A stretch of DNA of 64,000 bases, from contig NC_079880.1 of assembly GCF_029227915.1 (NCBI RefSeq), positions 24,986,501-25,050,500 of the forward strand. Direction: 5' to 3'. Each line of letters begins with the position of its first letter. The stretch's first letter is position 1. Positions 54,493 to 64,000 of this stretch are shown in pieces. The notes beneath the pieces were generated by a model that was given only the letters and a program-made list of their open reading frames with translations, had not been told where the DNA came from and did not search any database. This stretch comes from Hydractinia symbiolongicarpus (taxonomy: Eukaryota > Cnidaria > Hydrozoa > Anthoathecata > Hydractiniidae). The translations under genes were made by a program, and so were the position numbers.

Positions 54493-54659
54493 AGTATTAT
54501 TATTATTATTACTATTATTATTGGAATTATTTACCCAGGATAGCCTATTCAGTTCCTATTGGTGCTGCTATCAATAAGGGTCCTGCGAAGGGGTCCTAGT
54601 GCATTTAAAGCTCCTATTCAAGCTACAAAAGTCGTGCGAGCACAGCAATCGCTCAACTA
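54493..54659 (-). mobile_element. SINE, copy truncated at the 5' (tRNA) end
   Basis: Same body as 51884-52189 (CAGTTCCTATTGGTGCTGC, GGTCCTGCGAAGGGGTCCTA) and the same (ATT)n tail, but no tRNA head. About 90 percent identical by eye over the shared part. Confidence 0.7.
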
Positions 54660-55129
54660 ATGTTATAAAAGATTCACTTTAAATAAAGGTTGTTCAAAGG
54701 CGCATTCTTCTCATTTTTTTGTGCAAATTTAATTTCGTGATTTTTTGGTCAGCGATTTTAATTTTTTTATTCTGCAGTCCGTTATGGTTCGTTAAAAAAA
54801 GTTGGAAGGCAACTGTTGGACTATTTCAAAATTCGATTTTCATTTGACGTATAAAGGCTTCTGAAGAGCATCGATTTATTTCGTGAGAATAAACAATAAA
54901 TAAAAACACAGAAATAATTATATTCATATTTGGTACTCAAACAGTTTGTATTGTTTAAAAAAGCCTTCACATTACCTAAAATTTGGCATGCTAAAAAATA
55001 TCTTTTTTATTTTGTAGGATTCTATAATCTTACCATTTCAAGCTAATATGAAAAAAGCTAAATAAATAGTAATGTCATTAGGAATCAAAAAAGCTCTCTA
55101 AGTTTCCTTACTTTATATATTCAACCCTT

Positions 55130-56000
55130 TTTTACAGAAGAGACATTTTCCTGAAAAACTTAAAATTGCTAGAGTTTTACTGGTATATAAAACAGGCGAA
55201 ATGACTAATGTATTGAATTATAGACCAATCTCAATTCTTTCATGTTTCTCAAAAATACTAGAACGTACAATGTACAATAGGCTTCATTCATTTTTGACTT
55301 CAAAAGATATTCTACATGAAAGTAAATTTTGTTTGCAAGCTGATCATTTTACGGATCATGAAATTGTTGAACTCCTTCACTTAACGACTGGTAGCCTTGT
55401 GGTAGAGTATTCGCCTCAGATGCGGAAGGTCTAGGGTTCAAACCCTGACCGAGTCTCGCCAGAGACCATAACACTGTGAATCAGTGAATGTTGACATCTA
55501 CAAAGTGTCCGAATGGTTTTAAAGCAAACAAACTGTCCTTAAAAATTTCTAAAGCATGGTATACATTTTTTCATAGATCAAATAAAAAAAAGATGATGTA
55601 CCACTAAAACTTCCTCATTTGTCTATTAATAATAAAAATATAAAAAGAGCACAATCCATGAAATTCTCAGAAGTTATTCTTACTGAAACTCGTACTTCGA
55701 GAGAACACATAAATGTTGTAAAAGAAAGAGTCGCAAAAATATTGCTATTCTTTTTAAGGCAAAATTTGTATTAGATAGAACATATTTAAAACACATACTT
55801 TTCTTTCATACACTGCTTTATAAGTTTGGCAAACATTGCTTGGTGCAGCACCAGCGTTACAAAGTTGACATAATCACAAAATAAACAAAAACATGCAATA
55901 CAGCTTTCTATTACTAGCAGTAGACCTAAAAAATGGAACAAATTCCTTGACAACGACATGAAAACTCTTTCAAAACTTGCCTAATTCAAACAGAAACTAA
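55130..56000 (+). pseudogene. LINE reverse transcriptase relic (Jockey/CR1-like), interrupted by a SINE head
   Basis: 55165-55385 encodes PEKLKIARVLLVYK, then NYRPISILSCFSKILERTMY, the reverse-transcriptase motif common to non-LTR elements, with the expected GFQ-x-GHST box decayed. After a tRNA-like insertion at 55384-55485, a frame-broken stretch to about 55980 carries the C-terminal part (SMKFSEV...REHINVVKERVAKI). No catalytic FADD box was found. Confidence 0.7.
55384..55485 (+). mobile_element. SINE head (tRNA-like), third copy
   Basis: GGTAGCCTTGTGGTAGAGTA and GGTCTAGGGTTCAAACCCTG match the head of the SINE at 52189-52110, including the GAGTC-CCAGAGAC segment after it. Inserted in the LINE relic. 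Confidence 0.65.
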
Positions 56001-57781
56001 TACGGAAATTATAAACTACTGACAATAAACTACATCTCTTTTCAGTTAAATAGCAAGGCACCCTTGGTGATAACACCACTACAGTCTTCTTCTTGCTCCT
56101 GCAATTTTAACTACTCTAGCTGCACCTAAGGATATGCAATCACATATTTCTAGATTCCACAATACAACAACTATAGTTTTGTAATTATTATTACGAAAAA
56201 ATGTAAATTCTTTAACGGCGAAACAACAATAATAATAATAATTTATTTGTTTACTCTTGTTATGGTATGTCAGATAAACAGAGCAAATATCAGAACACAA
56301 ATACATTTTAGCACATCAATTTATTAAAAATTATTGCTTGTGAAGTAACAATAACTGTAAATAGACTTTATGTTCCGAAAAAATATTAAATTATTTCCAA
56401 AGCGTATTAACTGTTACTCAGCTACTGGTTTCTAATGCCTATTGATGTTAAAGCAATTTGCCAATTATGTCAATAAATGTTAGTCCATCAAACTTTTGCC
56501 AACTGATCTCTTTGAAAGTATCTAGTGTCGCGGGTGTGTCTGAATTTCTATAAGCTAAGAATTTTTCGGTATGAGCAAAGAAGGAAGAAGAGCGCCTGAG
56601 TATCATGAATTTATTTATTCATTTATTTATTTATTTATTTTTCTACTTCGTATATTGCTTAACTTAACCTTCTAACTTATTTTATTTTGACTAGGTCTAA
56701 AGTTCTGTACTTTTATCTCTCTTTATCTATGTTATGCCCGCTTATCGGGTGATAAGTTTTAGTCCAAGAGCTTGGGATTAAATAGTTCAACCCAAAAGTT
56801 ACAGAAGTTTGACCTGATGTAACTGGAAATGGAAAAGAACTGTAAGATGTTTGTAAGCTTCACTATGTTGATGTTGCTTGTATCCTGAGGCCTTTTGAAT
56901 TGTTCCAAATTGGCCATATTCTCACCCCATCAGGTAAATTATCAATTCTTGTTAAGAACATGCTTATGAGCTAAGTATTGGAAACTTGAAATATAAGGGT
57001 AACGTGTAAGTAAGATCCCCGCAAAGAGGCCTAAAAAGGCCCACAAAGTGCCATATGAAGTACATTGTTTAACAATTAAGTAAAGTCTTTTGCTTATTTT
57101 TAAAGGAAAAGAAGTTCATGTCATCCCTCACAAACACCCTAAATACTTGTACATATTGCTCAGAGATTGTTCTAGCTGTACGGGGTAACAACGGGTTGTA
57201 CATGTGTTTTTATTTAAACCGAAGCTGCATAATAATAACGCACTGATATAAGCACTCTCTATCTGCGCCATGGTGTACCTGTATAAAGTGTTCATCACGG
57301 TGTCACACTTGGTTAATTGTTAAACGTTCGCGGGTCCTTTTTCTGAAAAATAATAAAAAATTTGCCGACTGTTTTTTCTATGACGGAGTAACAATAGGCT
57401 ATGCATTTATATTTCAACTAAAGTAATGTGAATTACTTTCTTAAAAAATTATTTAACACGAAACGCTCTTATGCAGTTGCACTTCACTAGATCTAAGACA
57501 AACCGCATACATGTGCTACAGAGTTCTATCCGATTGTGCAACATGGCCTATTTAACTCTCAACTTGGCGTTCAATTCTTGATTGCTGGCTGCTCATCCTG
57601 GCTAGTCATTGAACATTACTTATCGACTAAAATGGGACAACTTGGAAATAGAAAATAAATGGAGCGATTGTTAGAGAAAATATTCGGAAAGTTATGTTTT
57701 CAATGTAACTCAATAATATTTCACATTTCCTATAACAATACATAAAGTTGTAATACAAAAAAGTTACTAGTGTCGTTAGTC
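56001..57781. other. Non-coding stretch
   Basis: No gene supported. A short (ATTT)n microsatellite lies at about 56610-56642. Confidence 0.35.
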
Positions 57782-58030
57782 CTATGCGCAAACACGCACA
57801 ACATAGGGGCGTCGAAAAACATATCTGCCATATCGATACACTCTCCATCGCCTTGCGTAATAACAATGTTTTCGTCGAGCCCGTGGGAGGACTGTTAATG
57901 TTGATCTCCGTTGGGATAAGTGATGTTTGCGAATATGTCTTCTGTGTTTTCCATCTATGAAGTTGTTGTTGATTTCACAAACAAGAAGAAGTAGAAGTAG
58001 CATCAAGCACAAATAAATCAATTTCTTCAT
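57782..58030 (-). CDS. Short secreted, strongly basic two-cysteine peptide, copy A
   Basis: 82 residues from the ATG at 58030. Residues 1-19 form a signal peptide (MKKLIYLCLMLLLLLLVC), followed by EINNNFIDGK. The mature part is rich in Arg, Lys, His and Tyr and ends in C-x24-C (RKHCYYARRWRVYRYG...YVVRVC). Copy B at 60554-60793 has the same signal, the same EINNxFxDGK and the same C-x24-C block with shared RW, G-Y-F-RPY and VR positions. Selection on the protein is suggested because the coding part is conserved between copies 2.5 kb apart while the flanks are not. Charge and size fit an antimicrobial or extracellular-binding peptide, but no known family was recognised. Confidence 0.7.
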   Translation of the reverse strand: MKKLIYLCLMLLLLLLVCEINNNFIDGKHRRHIRKHHLSQRRSTLTVLPRARRKHCYYARRWRVYRYGRYVFRRPYVVRVCA

Positions 58031-60553
58031 TTCGATTGAGATACAACGAAAGTGTGATTTGATTATATCTATAATAGGATAAAACAGTAGGTAATTACGG
58101 GTAATTAAACATTCTGAATTCTTTTTTTTAAAAAAATCTTTTAATATCAGGCAAAGCAGAGGAATATTTTTTACATGTTTCCACGAATAGTAAAACTGAA
58201 AACAAATGTGCAATGTTGTCGTATAATTACAAATTCTTATTTAAATCTAAAACCCTAGTTCCTTTTATTTCACAAACAAGCAACATATGGGAAAAGGGAT
58301 TTGTTATGAATTTGTTGTTTCGTAAACATTTTGGTCAATCTTAACAAAATAATTTAGCCAGCAATGCACGAAAATAATTATTTGTGGTAATTTAACATTC
58401 TTAAAACACGAATAAATTATGAGAAAGGTTTGTGTTATTTTGGCTAAAGAGGGGCGGTGTATTGTCTTTATATACCAAAACACAGTCGATCGCAAAAGTG
58501 AACGTGTGTTTAAGTTGATATCAAACGCACGAGTTGACGTAACTAAAACAATGTCAATTACGACAGATCGTGCAACAACCTTTCAAGAATGTCAGAAACT
58601 ATTGTTTTATTTTGACTCCATCTTAGAAAGTACAAAGGAAAAAACATTCTTTTAAAAAGATTGAATCTTTGTTTCTTGCCACAAATAATAAATTTTTTTT
58701 CTCTTGCTAAATTGTTTAAAAACTCACCTCTTCACTCGACGAATTTAGAGACTATAGTTAATAAACTTACAAAACAATGATTAAGCATATATATTTGATA
58801 AACAGAGTTTCACATCCCACAAAAATGTTGAGAAGTAATTTAGTTTAATCATCGAATAATACAAGAGGGAATCTGAAAAGATACGATAAGATAAAAAAAA
58901 GAAATTTACGTCACGAAAGTAACTTGTTTTCTTTATCGACACATCTTTTCATCTTTCGTAAATCTGAGGATACTCTCCTTAGAGAAATCAATAAACACAC
59001 AATACATATTAACCAGAAAGTAGCAACGTCAGGGTCTAATAAACTGAAAGTCCAGTCTTTAAATGTCTATCAGGTTTCATAGACACATGTGGTCTTCATG
59101 ACATCTTTATACAACGGGTAACTTTCATCCCAACCTTACTTATGTTACTTATTTTGTTGGGTTACTTTTCTTTTTCTGCTATTTTTTCTTCAGAAAAATA
59201 AGCATACTAGTCGTTAGCCCGTGGAAAAAAACCACGGGTTCTCCCGTCGCAGCTAAGCTACCATTTTGCGTGACAGACGGACAGACTGACAAGCGTATAC
59301 GGGCATTGTAATATAGATAGAAAATCACTTTACAAATATCATAATGTCATGGAAAAAATGTGGGATATGCTTTAAATTTTAAATTTAAAATGGTATCAAA
59401 CAGACAAAATTTTTAATTGCAAACTATTGTCGACCTAGATCAAGCTCATGCTTCTTCCCAACTTTGTAAACGGCCAAAAAAGTTGCCATGGTTCTAATAT
59501 TTAGGTCAGAGCTGTAGCTCATACGTAATCTTAATGCTGTGTATTACATGACCTTACCATCTTGAATTTTTAAGGATTAAGCTCTTGAAAGTCTTACCGA
59601 AGTTTGACCATACTTGAAGCAAGATCTGCGATAAAATTTTACAACTTTAACAAACGTTGGTGTTTGGTTATTATTAATATCTATGGCGTAAAAACGATGC
59701 AATGACGACTGAATTGAAATGGCATGGAGAACAAAATAGCGAAAAAATTCAATGTCATTCTATCAAGCAAGGTATGCAATAGTTTAAAATTTTGATGTTG
59801 GCAAACATTTCTAATATGTCAAGGTGCCAGGTCAAGTATATAGTGGTAGCGTAGTTAGTGACTTTATTTGGGTACGCGGTTGTTCGAATCTCTCTTGACT
59901 TAAAACTATCCTAGCCCATCAACTACCTTACTGTATTTTATTAACACGAAATAATTGATGATCTATTGTAAAATACAAAGTGGAAGTGTGGAAACACAAA
60001 TTTTTGCAATATATACTTAGGAATAACTTCTGCCTTTGTTGCGCTCGATGTTTAGTGTGAACCTTGGCAAAAATATTTTAAATGTATTCAAGTCCCTGAA
60101 CAACAACGATTGTTGCTCATATCTTAATACAAAAACTTTTTTGGAACAGAGAATTTAAAATTCTTGAAGTTGTTTTTACTGAAGATATAACGGGGACTTA
60201 TAAAAATATATTCTTTTAAAGACTGGCAAATTTGTAGGTGCACAATTGTAGCTGTAGCAGCTTGACCCTTGGTCACATAAAGGCGCGTGTTATATGTGTT
60301 ATGGTTATATGTCAAATCATGCCTATATCGTTAAAATTACAACAAAGCGGGAAGTAAATCGATAAACTAATTTTTCCCAGAGAAAAAATAAGAAACAACA
60401 AGATATATTAGAATAGAAGTGAGAAGTTGTTGAAGAAAGACCGCTTTAACACACAGAAAATAAAAAACAGATGAAGAACGCTATGCGGGCAAATAATCAA
60501 GAAACGTCAGTCAATATCCTAAAATTTTATAAACTAAAAATAAATGTTTGTCA
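58031..60553. other. Spacer between the two basic-peptide genes
   Basis: AT-rich; no third copy of the peptide found by reading. Contains one tRNA-like segment at about 59825-59900. Confidence 0.35.
59825..59897 (+). repeat. tRNA-like relic
   Basis: GTCAAG...CTTGAC acceptor-like ends pair over six bases. TATAGTGGTAG fits an A box, and TGTTCGAATCTC is near a B box. The anticodon arm does not fold well. Confidence 0.4.
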
Positions 60554-60793
60554 TTAACCATGTTGACAGATACGAACATAATACGGACGCACAAAATGAT
60601 AATGGCCAATTTTAATCGATCTCCATCGTTTTACATAACGACAATTACTAGGACCTGCCCGTGGTGGTGCGTATTTTCGTCTATGTGCAACATGGTGTCG
60701 CTGATTATGCTTTCCACGTTTTCCGTCTGCAAATTGATTGTTTATTTCACAAAGTAAGAGAACCAATAAGAGCACCCATATTAATTTCCTCAT
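60554..60793 (-). CDS. Short secreted, strongly basic two-cysteine peptide, copy B
   Basis: 79 residues from the ATG at 60793. Signal peptide MRKLIWVLLLVLLLC, then EINNQFADGK, a His/Lys/Arg-rich stretch and the C-x24-C block (SNCRYVKRWRSIKIG...YYVRIC) with a QHG tail. Same strand and plan as copy A, so a tandem duplication. No intron, same-size product. The two cysteines could form one disulphide that closes a beta-hairpin-like loop. Confidence 0.7.
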   Translation of the reverse strand: MRKLIWVLLLVLLLCEINNQFADGKRGKHNQRHHVAHRRKYAPPRAGPSNCRYVKRWRSIKIGHYHFVRPYYVRICQHG

Positions 60794-61809
60794 TCTGATT
60801 GGAGAAGAATTAAGTATATCTTGATTATCAGAGAAGAAATAAATAAAATAAGTGAACTAAGCTGAGGTACGTTCAACTACTGAAGATCTATTTAACTACT
60901 GTTTTAAAAACTTAAATTCGGGGAACGCCTGTAGTTGCAACTCAAAACTAGTGTTATAGCCTCGAGAACATTTTAACAGTAGATAGAATAAATTTCCATA
61001 CACATACAGCATAGTTATATTTCTAGAATATTCTAATCCATTATGCCGCTCTAAAACAAATAAGAAATTCTACGGAAAAAAACTTTGCTACTTGTAGTAC
61101 AAAACGGAAAACGCAACAAAAGAACTGCTTTCAAAGAAACACTTTTAATACACTAGTATAACCTTTAAGACCTACACTGCACCTCATATTTATTTACATA
61201 TGTCAGTTTATTACATTAGCCCCACTCTCTTATTCACAAAACCTACCTTTTGATTTGAAAACTTTCGAATCAAGCTAATAACGGATAGGAGACTGCAATG
61301 TTAATTTATAAGGCAACCATTACTTTCTCTTCCTACAAGTTTGATAAGGAAGTACCAAAACGTCACACAGAAACTCAATAAAAACAAGTTCAGACAATAA
61401 ACTTAATTGGAGATAATGTATTAATCGTATTAATTAAAAATTTTTTTTGCGTTGGTAGCATGGTATAGAAAACAAACGGAAACGTCCTGTTTAGCTTTTA
61501 AATGAAAAGACGGACATATAAATCAACGGTGAAAGCGTATTACTATTTGTTTCTGTTTTTGCTGCCGTGGAGATATATTCTTCTGCTTAACTGACGCAGT
61601 CCACAGGAGTAAGATAATTTCTGTCAAAATATTAAACACATGCACGATGTCCCTTATTTTAATTCGCATTAAAAGAAGCTTAACGCTTCCTTTAAATTTA
61701 ATACTTACACTCTCCTAAGAATGTGCACAACAGCAAATTCCACAATATCAAATGTGTTGTTACGAATTATCTGTAAAATAACCAAAAATCGTATAACAAG
61801 TACACGTTA
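60794..61809. other. Non-coding stretch
   Basis: No gene or repeat recognised. It should include the promoter of the second basic-peptide gene. Confidence 0.3.
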
Positions 61810-62549
61810 ACCCTATCCGGTCCGGGGGGTGGGGCGGATTCCGCCCCCCCCCCCCCTGCCGTTTTTTTTTAATAATTCCTGATTGCTTTCTTATATGGCT
61901 ATGATACGTACTGAGTTTCAACATTTATCTATTAGACACCTGCATGCTAAATTTTTAGGTGCCATACCTTTCAGAAGCTTTGATATTGGCCATTACTCGA
62001 AACTACGCCTAAAATCTCTATGAAATCCTTATAATGGGGAAAATATAATAACTCCTGTTAGGATTATCCTTAGAACTTAAAACTTGCAACACAACTTGGT
62101 TACATCGAGAAGAATCATTTTGAATAATTTTGACACGTGACTAATCCGATTTCCCGATTTTGTCGGTTTTTACCCGAAAATCGGAAAAAAACGAATTTTA
62201 GGGCAATTTTTGGCAATTTTTAACCGATCCATGTAAAAACCGGAAGATATGTTAAAAATTTTTTATTTAACTTTCAGAAACTTCAAACAGACTGTAAAAA
62301 TTCGCTCTAGAACAAAAGTAATTATATTTTAAGCAGATAGTGGCATTTTTAACAATTTTCAAGCCTCTGATGACGTCACAGAAAATGTGCAAGCAAAAAT
62401 TTATTGCCGCCATTTTGTTCCCTTTATGACGTACTATAAGTGTGCCAATTTTGATTCAATTTGAACAATCCTATGAAAATTTATTGATGGAGGGCGGAAT
62501 CCTCCCCCCCGGTCATAGTATGTTCGAAAAACCCCGGACCGAATAGGGT
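61810..62549. mobile_element. 740-bp inverted-repeat element with GGCGGATTCCGCC subterminal palindrome
   Basis: The ends ACCCTATCCGGTCCGGGG and CCCCGGACCGAATAGGGT are inverse with one mismatch. Just inside the left end is GGGGCGGATTCCGCCCC; just inside the right end is GGGCGGAATCCTCCCCC. No open frame. The target duplication is not clear. A partial trace (GGACGGATTCCGCCCG) lies at 53831, and CCGAATAGGGTCAG lies at 63270. Confidence 0.6.
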
Positions 62550-64000
62550 GACACTTGAGACAAGACACTTGTGAAAACAAACGCTGAACATGTTAGAGGT
62601 GCTGTCTTTTAGCTAACCAACACTCTATAATGAATTGTGATAAGTTAGAGACAGAAAAAGCAATAAGGAAAAACTTCAATATGTAAAACAAAGTAACGGA
62701 AATAGTTGAAACTGTGGATTTTATCGTGTAATTGTAGAAATACAAACTCTATAGTTCCGAGTATAAGGATAACAATAAAAACAAATTGAGACTTTAATGT
62801 CGATTTGTCGATTTAAACAAGTCATAAAAGCTTATCATGTTTATAAATAAAATAACCAGAAGCTTAATCATTGTGAAAATCAGAGGAATGTAAAACGATT
62901 TTCTTTAAAAACTATATATTCGTCTACACATTCCAGTAGACATCATCAGAGTGTATATTTCTTAAAATTAAAATCTTATATCTTGATTTTAAGCTGGCAT
63001 GAAATCAGGATATTGAAAAAAAAACTTATTGCTTCGGAAGAAGACTCATTTCTACAATCTAGGAGTCATTACTGAGTTTTTAGACGATTTGCTTCTGACT
63101 GCTTAAACGATCTAATGACAAAATGAGCGCATTGCAGGGGCAAAATGAATTAAACGTCTTGTTATATTCATTTTCTATCTTTATTGTCTTTATTGTTGCA
63201 AAAAAGTTATTTTATAAATCATAATTCAACCGACGTGTGACGTAAACTATAACTTTACTTAGCGCTCCAGCCGAATAGGGTCAGTTTACCTGTACTTCAA
63301 CGCTCAGCCTGGAGTTTAACTTCAAATAACACAGTTATGTTTATCTTTGATCACTGGTGGCTTAACCTGGCATGTCGACAACCTGTCGATAACACAAATA
63401 TTTTTTCAAACATTTGTTTTCCTGTTGCCTCTTGCGTAGAATTTGAAATACTGAATGAAAAAATGTATAGGATCGTTTCCTTTTGTCGAACAGATGAGAA
63501 GAAAAAACAATTTTTCTGTAGTCAGCAAAGACCCACCAATAAACGATTTTTTTATCTTAAAAAATTCCGCAAGCCGTTGCTGCTTTTGTGCACAGCTTCG
63601 AAAGCTGATCAAGAAAATGCATTGGATTTGCTTGTGAAAATTTATAGGATCTGGATGTGCTTTTCACGTACGCTGGATTTGGAACAACAACCTTTAACGG
63701 CAAGAAATAACTACTTTTTTAGAAAATAAATGCGACATTAAACATCAATTTTGCAAATGTCACAACAGACAGACGGAAAAACGAACGAAATTGGCCTTTC
63801 TCAAACATTTGTTTCTTTAAATGTTTTTACGTATTAAGCATCTTAAAGCCCGCTATCTAGCTAGCCTTATTTGTAGCTGTCTTTTAGGTTTTTATTTATT
63901 TTAATATGAGAGCTTTTTATCGACATTATTTCTTTTTCTGTTATGTACACCCAATTCTCAATTTTGCTAAGATGCAATGGTACCTAGCTGTTAGCTAATT
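62550..64000. other. Non-coding right edge
   Basis: A 130-codon open frame at 63337-63729 overlaps two others of similar length on both strands and has no domain signature; I do not support it. Nothing else recognised. Confidence 0.3.

Noticed and set aside
57782-58213. Longer 143-codon version of basic peptide A
   Set aside because: The upstream part is AT-rich filler; the internal ATG at 58030 gives a signal peptide matching copy B.
63337-63729. 130-codon plus-strand frame
   Set aside because: Two other frames overlap it on both strands and it has no domain, signal or exon signals.
1-64000. CRISPR array, rRNA genes, bacterial operons
   Set aside because: No regularly spaced repeat-spacer array, no rRNA core sequence, and gene structure is eukaryotic throughout.

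Overview
The window is nuclear DNA of an animal, most likely a cnidarian and possibly a hydrozoan. It is AT-rich and gene-poor, with GT-AG introns, a FAM204A-like gene, a tropomyosin-like gene, SINE, LINE, Harbinger, Tigger and Mutator-like debris, and one large Polinton/Maverick. The phylum is inferred from the style of these genes and repeats and has not been tested by search.

Layout. 1-4257: 5' part of a long coiled-coil protein gene on the minus strand (three exons; it runs off the left edge). 4.3-10.4 kb: mostly non-coding with small inverted-repeat elements. 10.5-11.3 kb: a single-exon sulfotransferase-like gene broken by one frameshift. 12.2-17.5 kb: small repeats and a 2.06 kb Mutator-like element bounded by perfect 9-bp target duplications. 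17.85-34.37 kb: an older short element split by the Polinton. 34.4-45.9 kb: host genes (a four-segment membrane protein, FAM204A-like, tropomyosin-like). 46-57 kb: transposon relics. 57.8-60.8 kb: two related genes for short, secreted, very basic peptides. 61.8-62.5 kb: a 740-bp inverted-repeat element.

The Polinton (18225-34027, 15,803 bp) has 247-bp terminal inverted repeats that I read as identical, AG...CT ends and a short target duplication, so it inserted recently. It carries protein-primed DNA polymerase B, a DDE integrase, an FtsK/HerA-type packaging ATPase, major and probable minor capsid proteins, several membrane proteins and three small proteins with a SAP/Rho-N-like helix motif. 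One of these ends in an MDM2-type RING finger. Six near-perfect hairpins sit just past the stop codons of its genes, in two sequence classes that follow strand, which resembles the 3'-hairpin rule of Mimivirus-type viruses and their virophages. I saw no maturation protease. Two core genes are damaged: the capsid gene has lost its middle and is frameshifted, and an in-frame TAG splits the polymerase from a SAP/proline-repeat N-terminal region. The ends are therefore young while the virion and replication genes of this copy look defective, suggesting mobilisation in trans or very recent decay.
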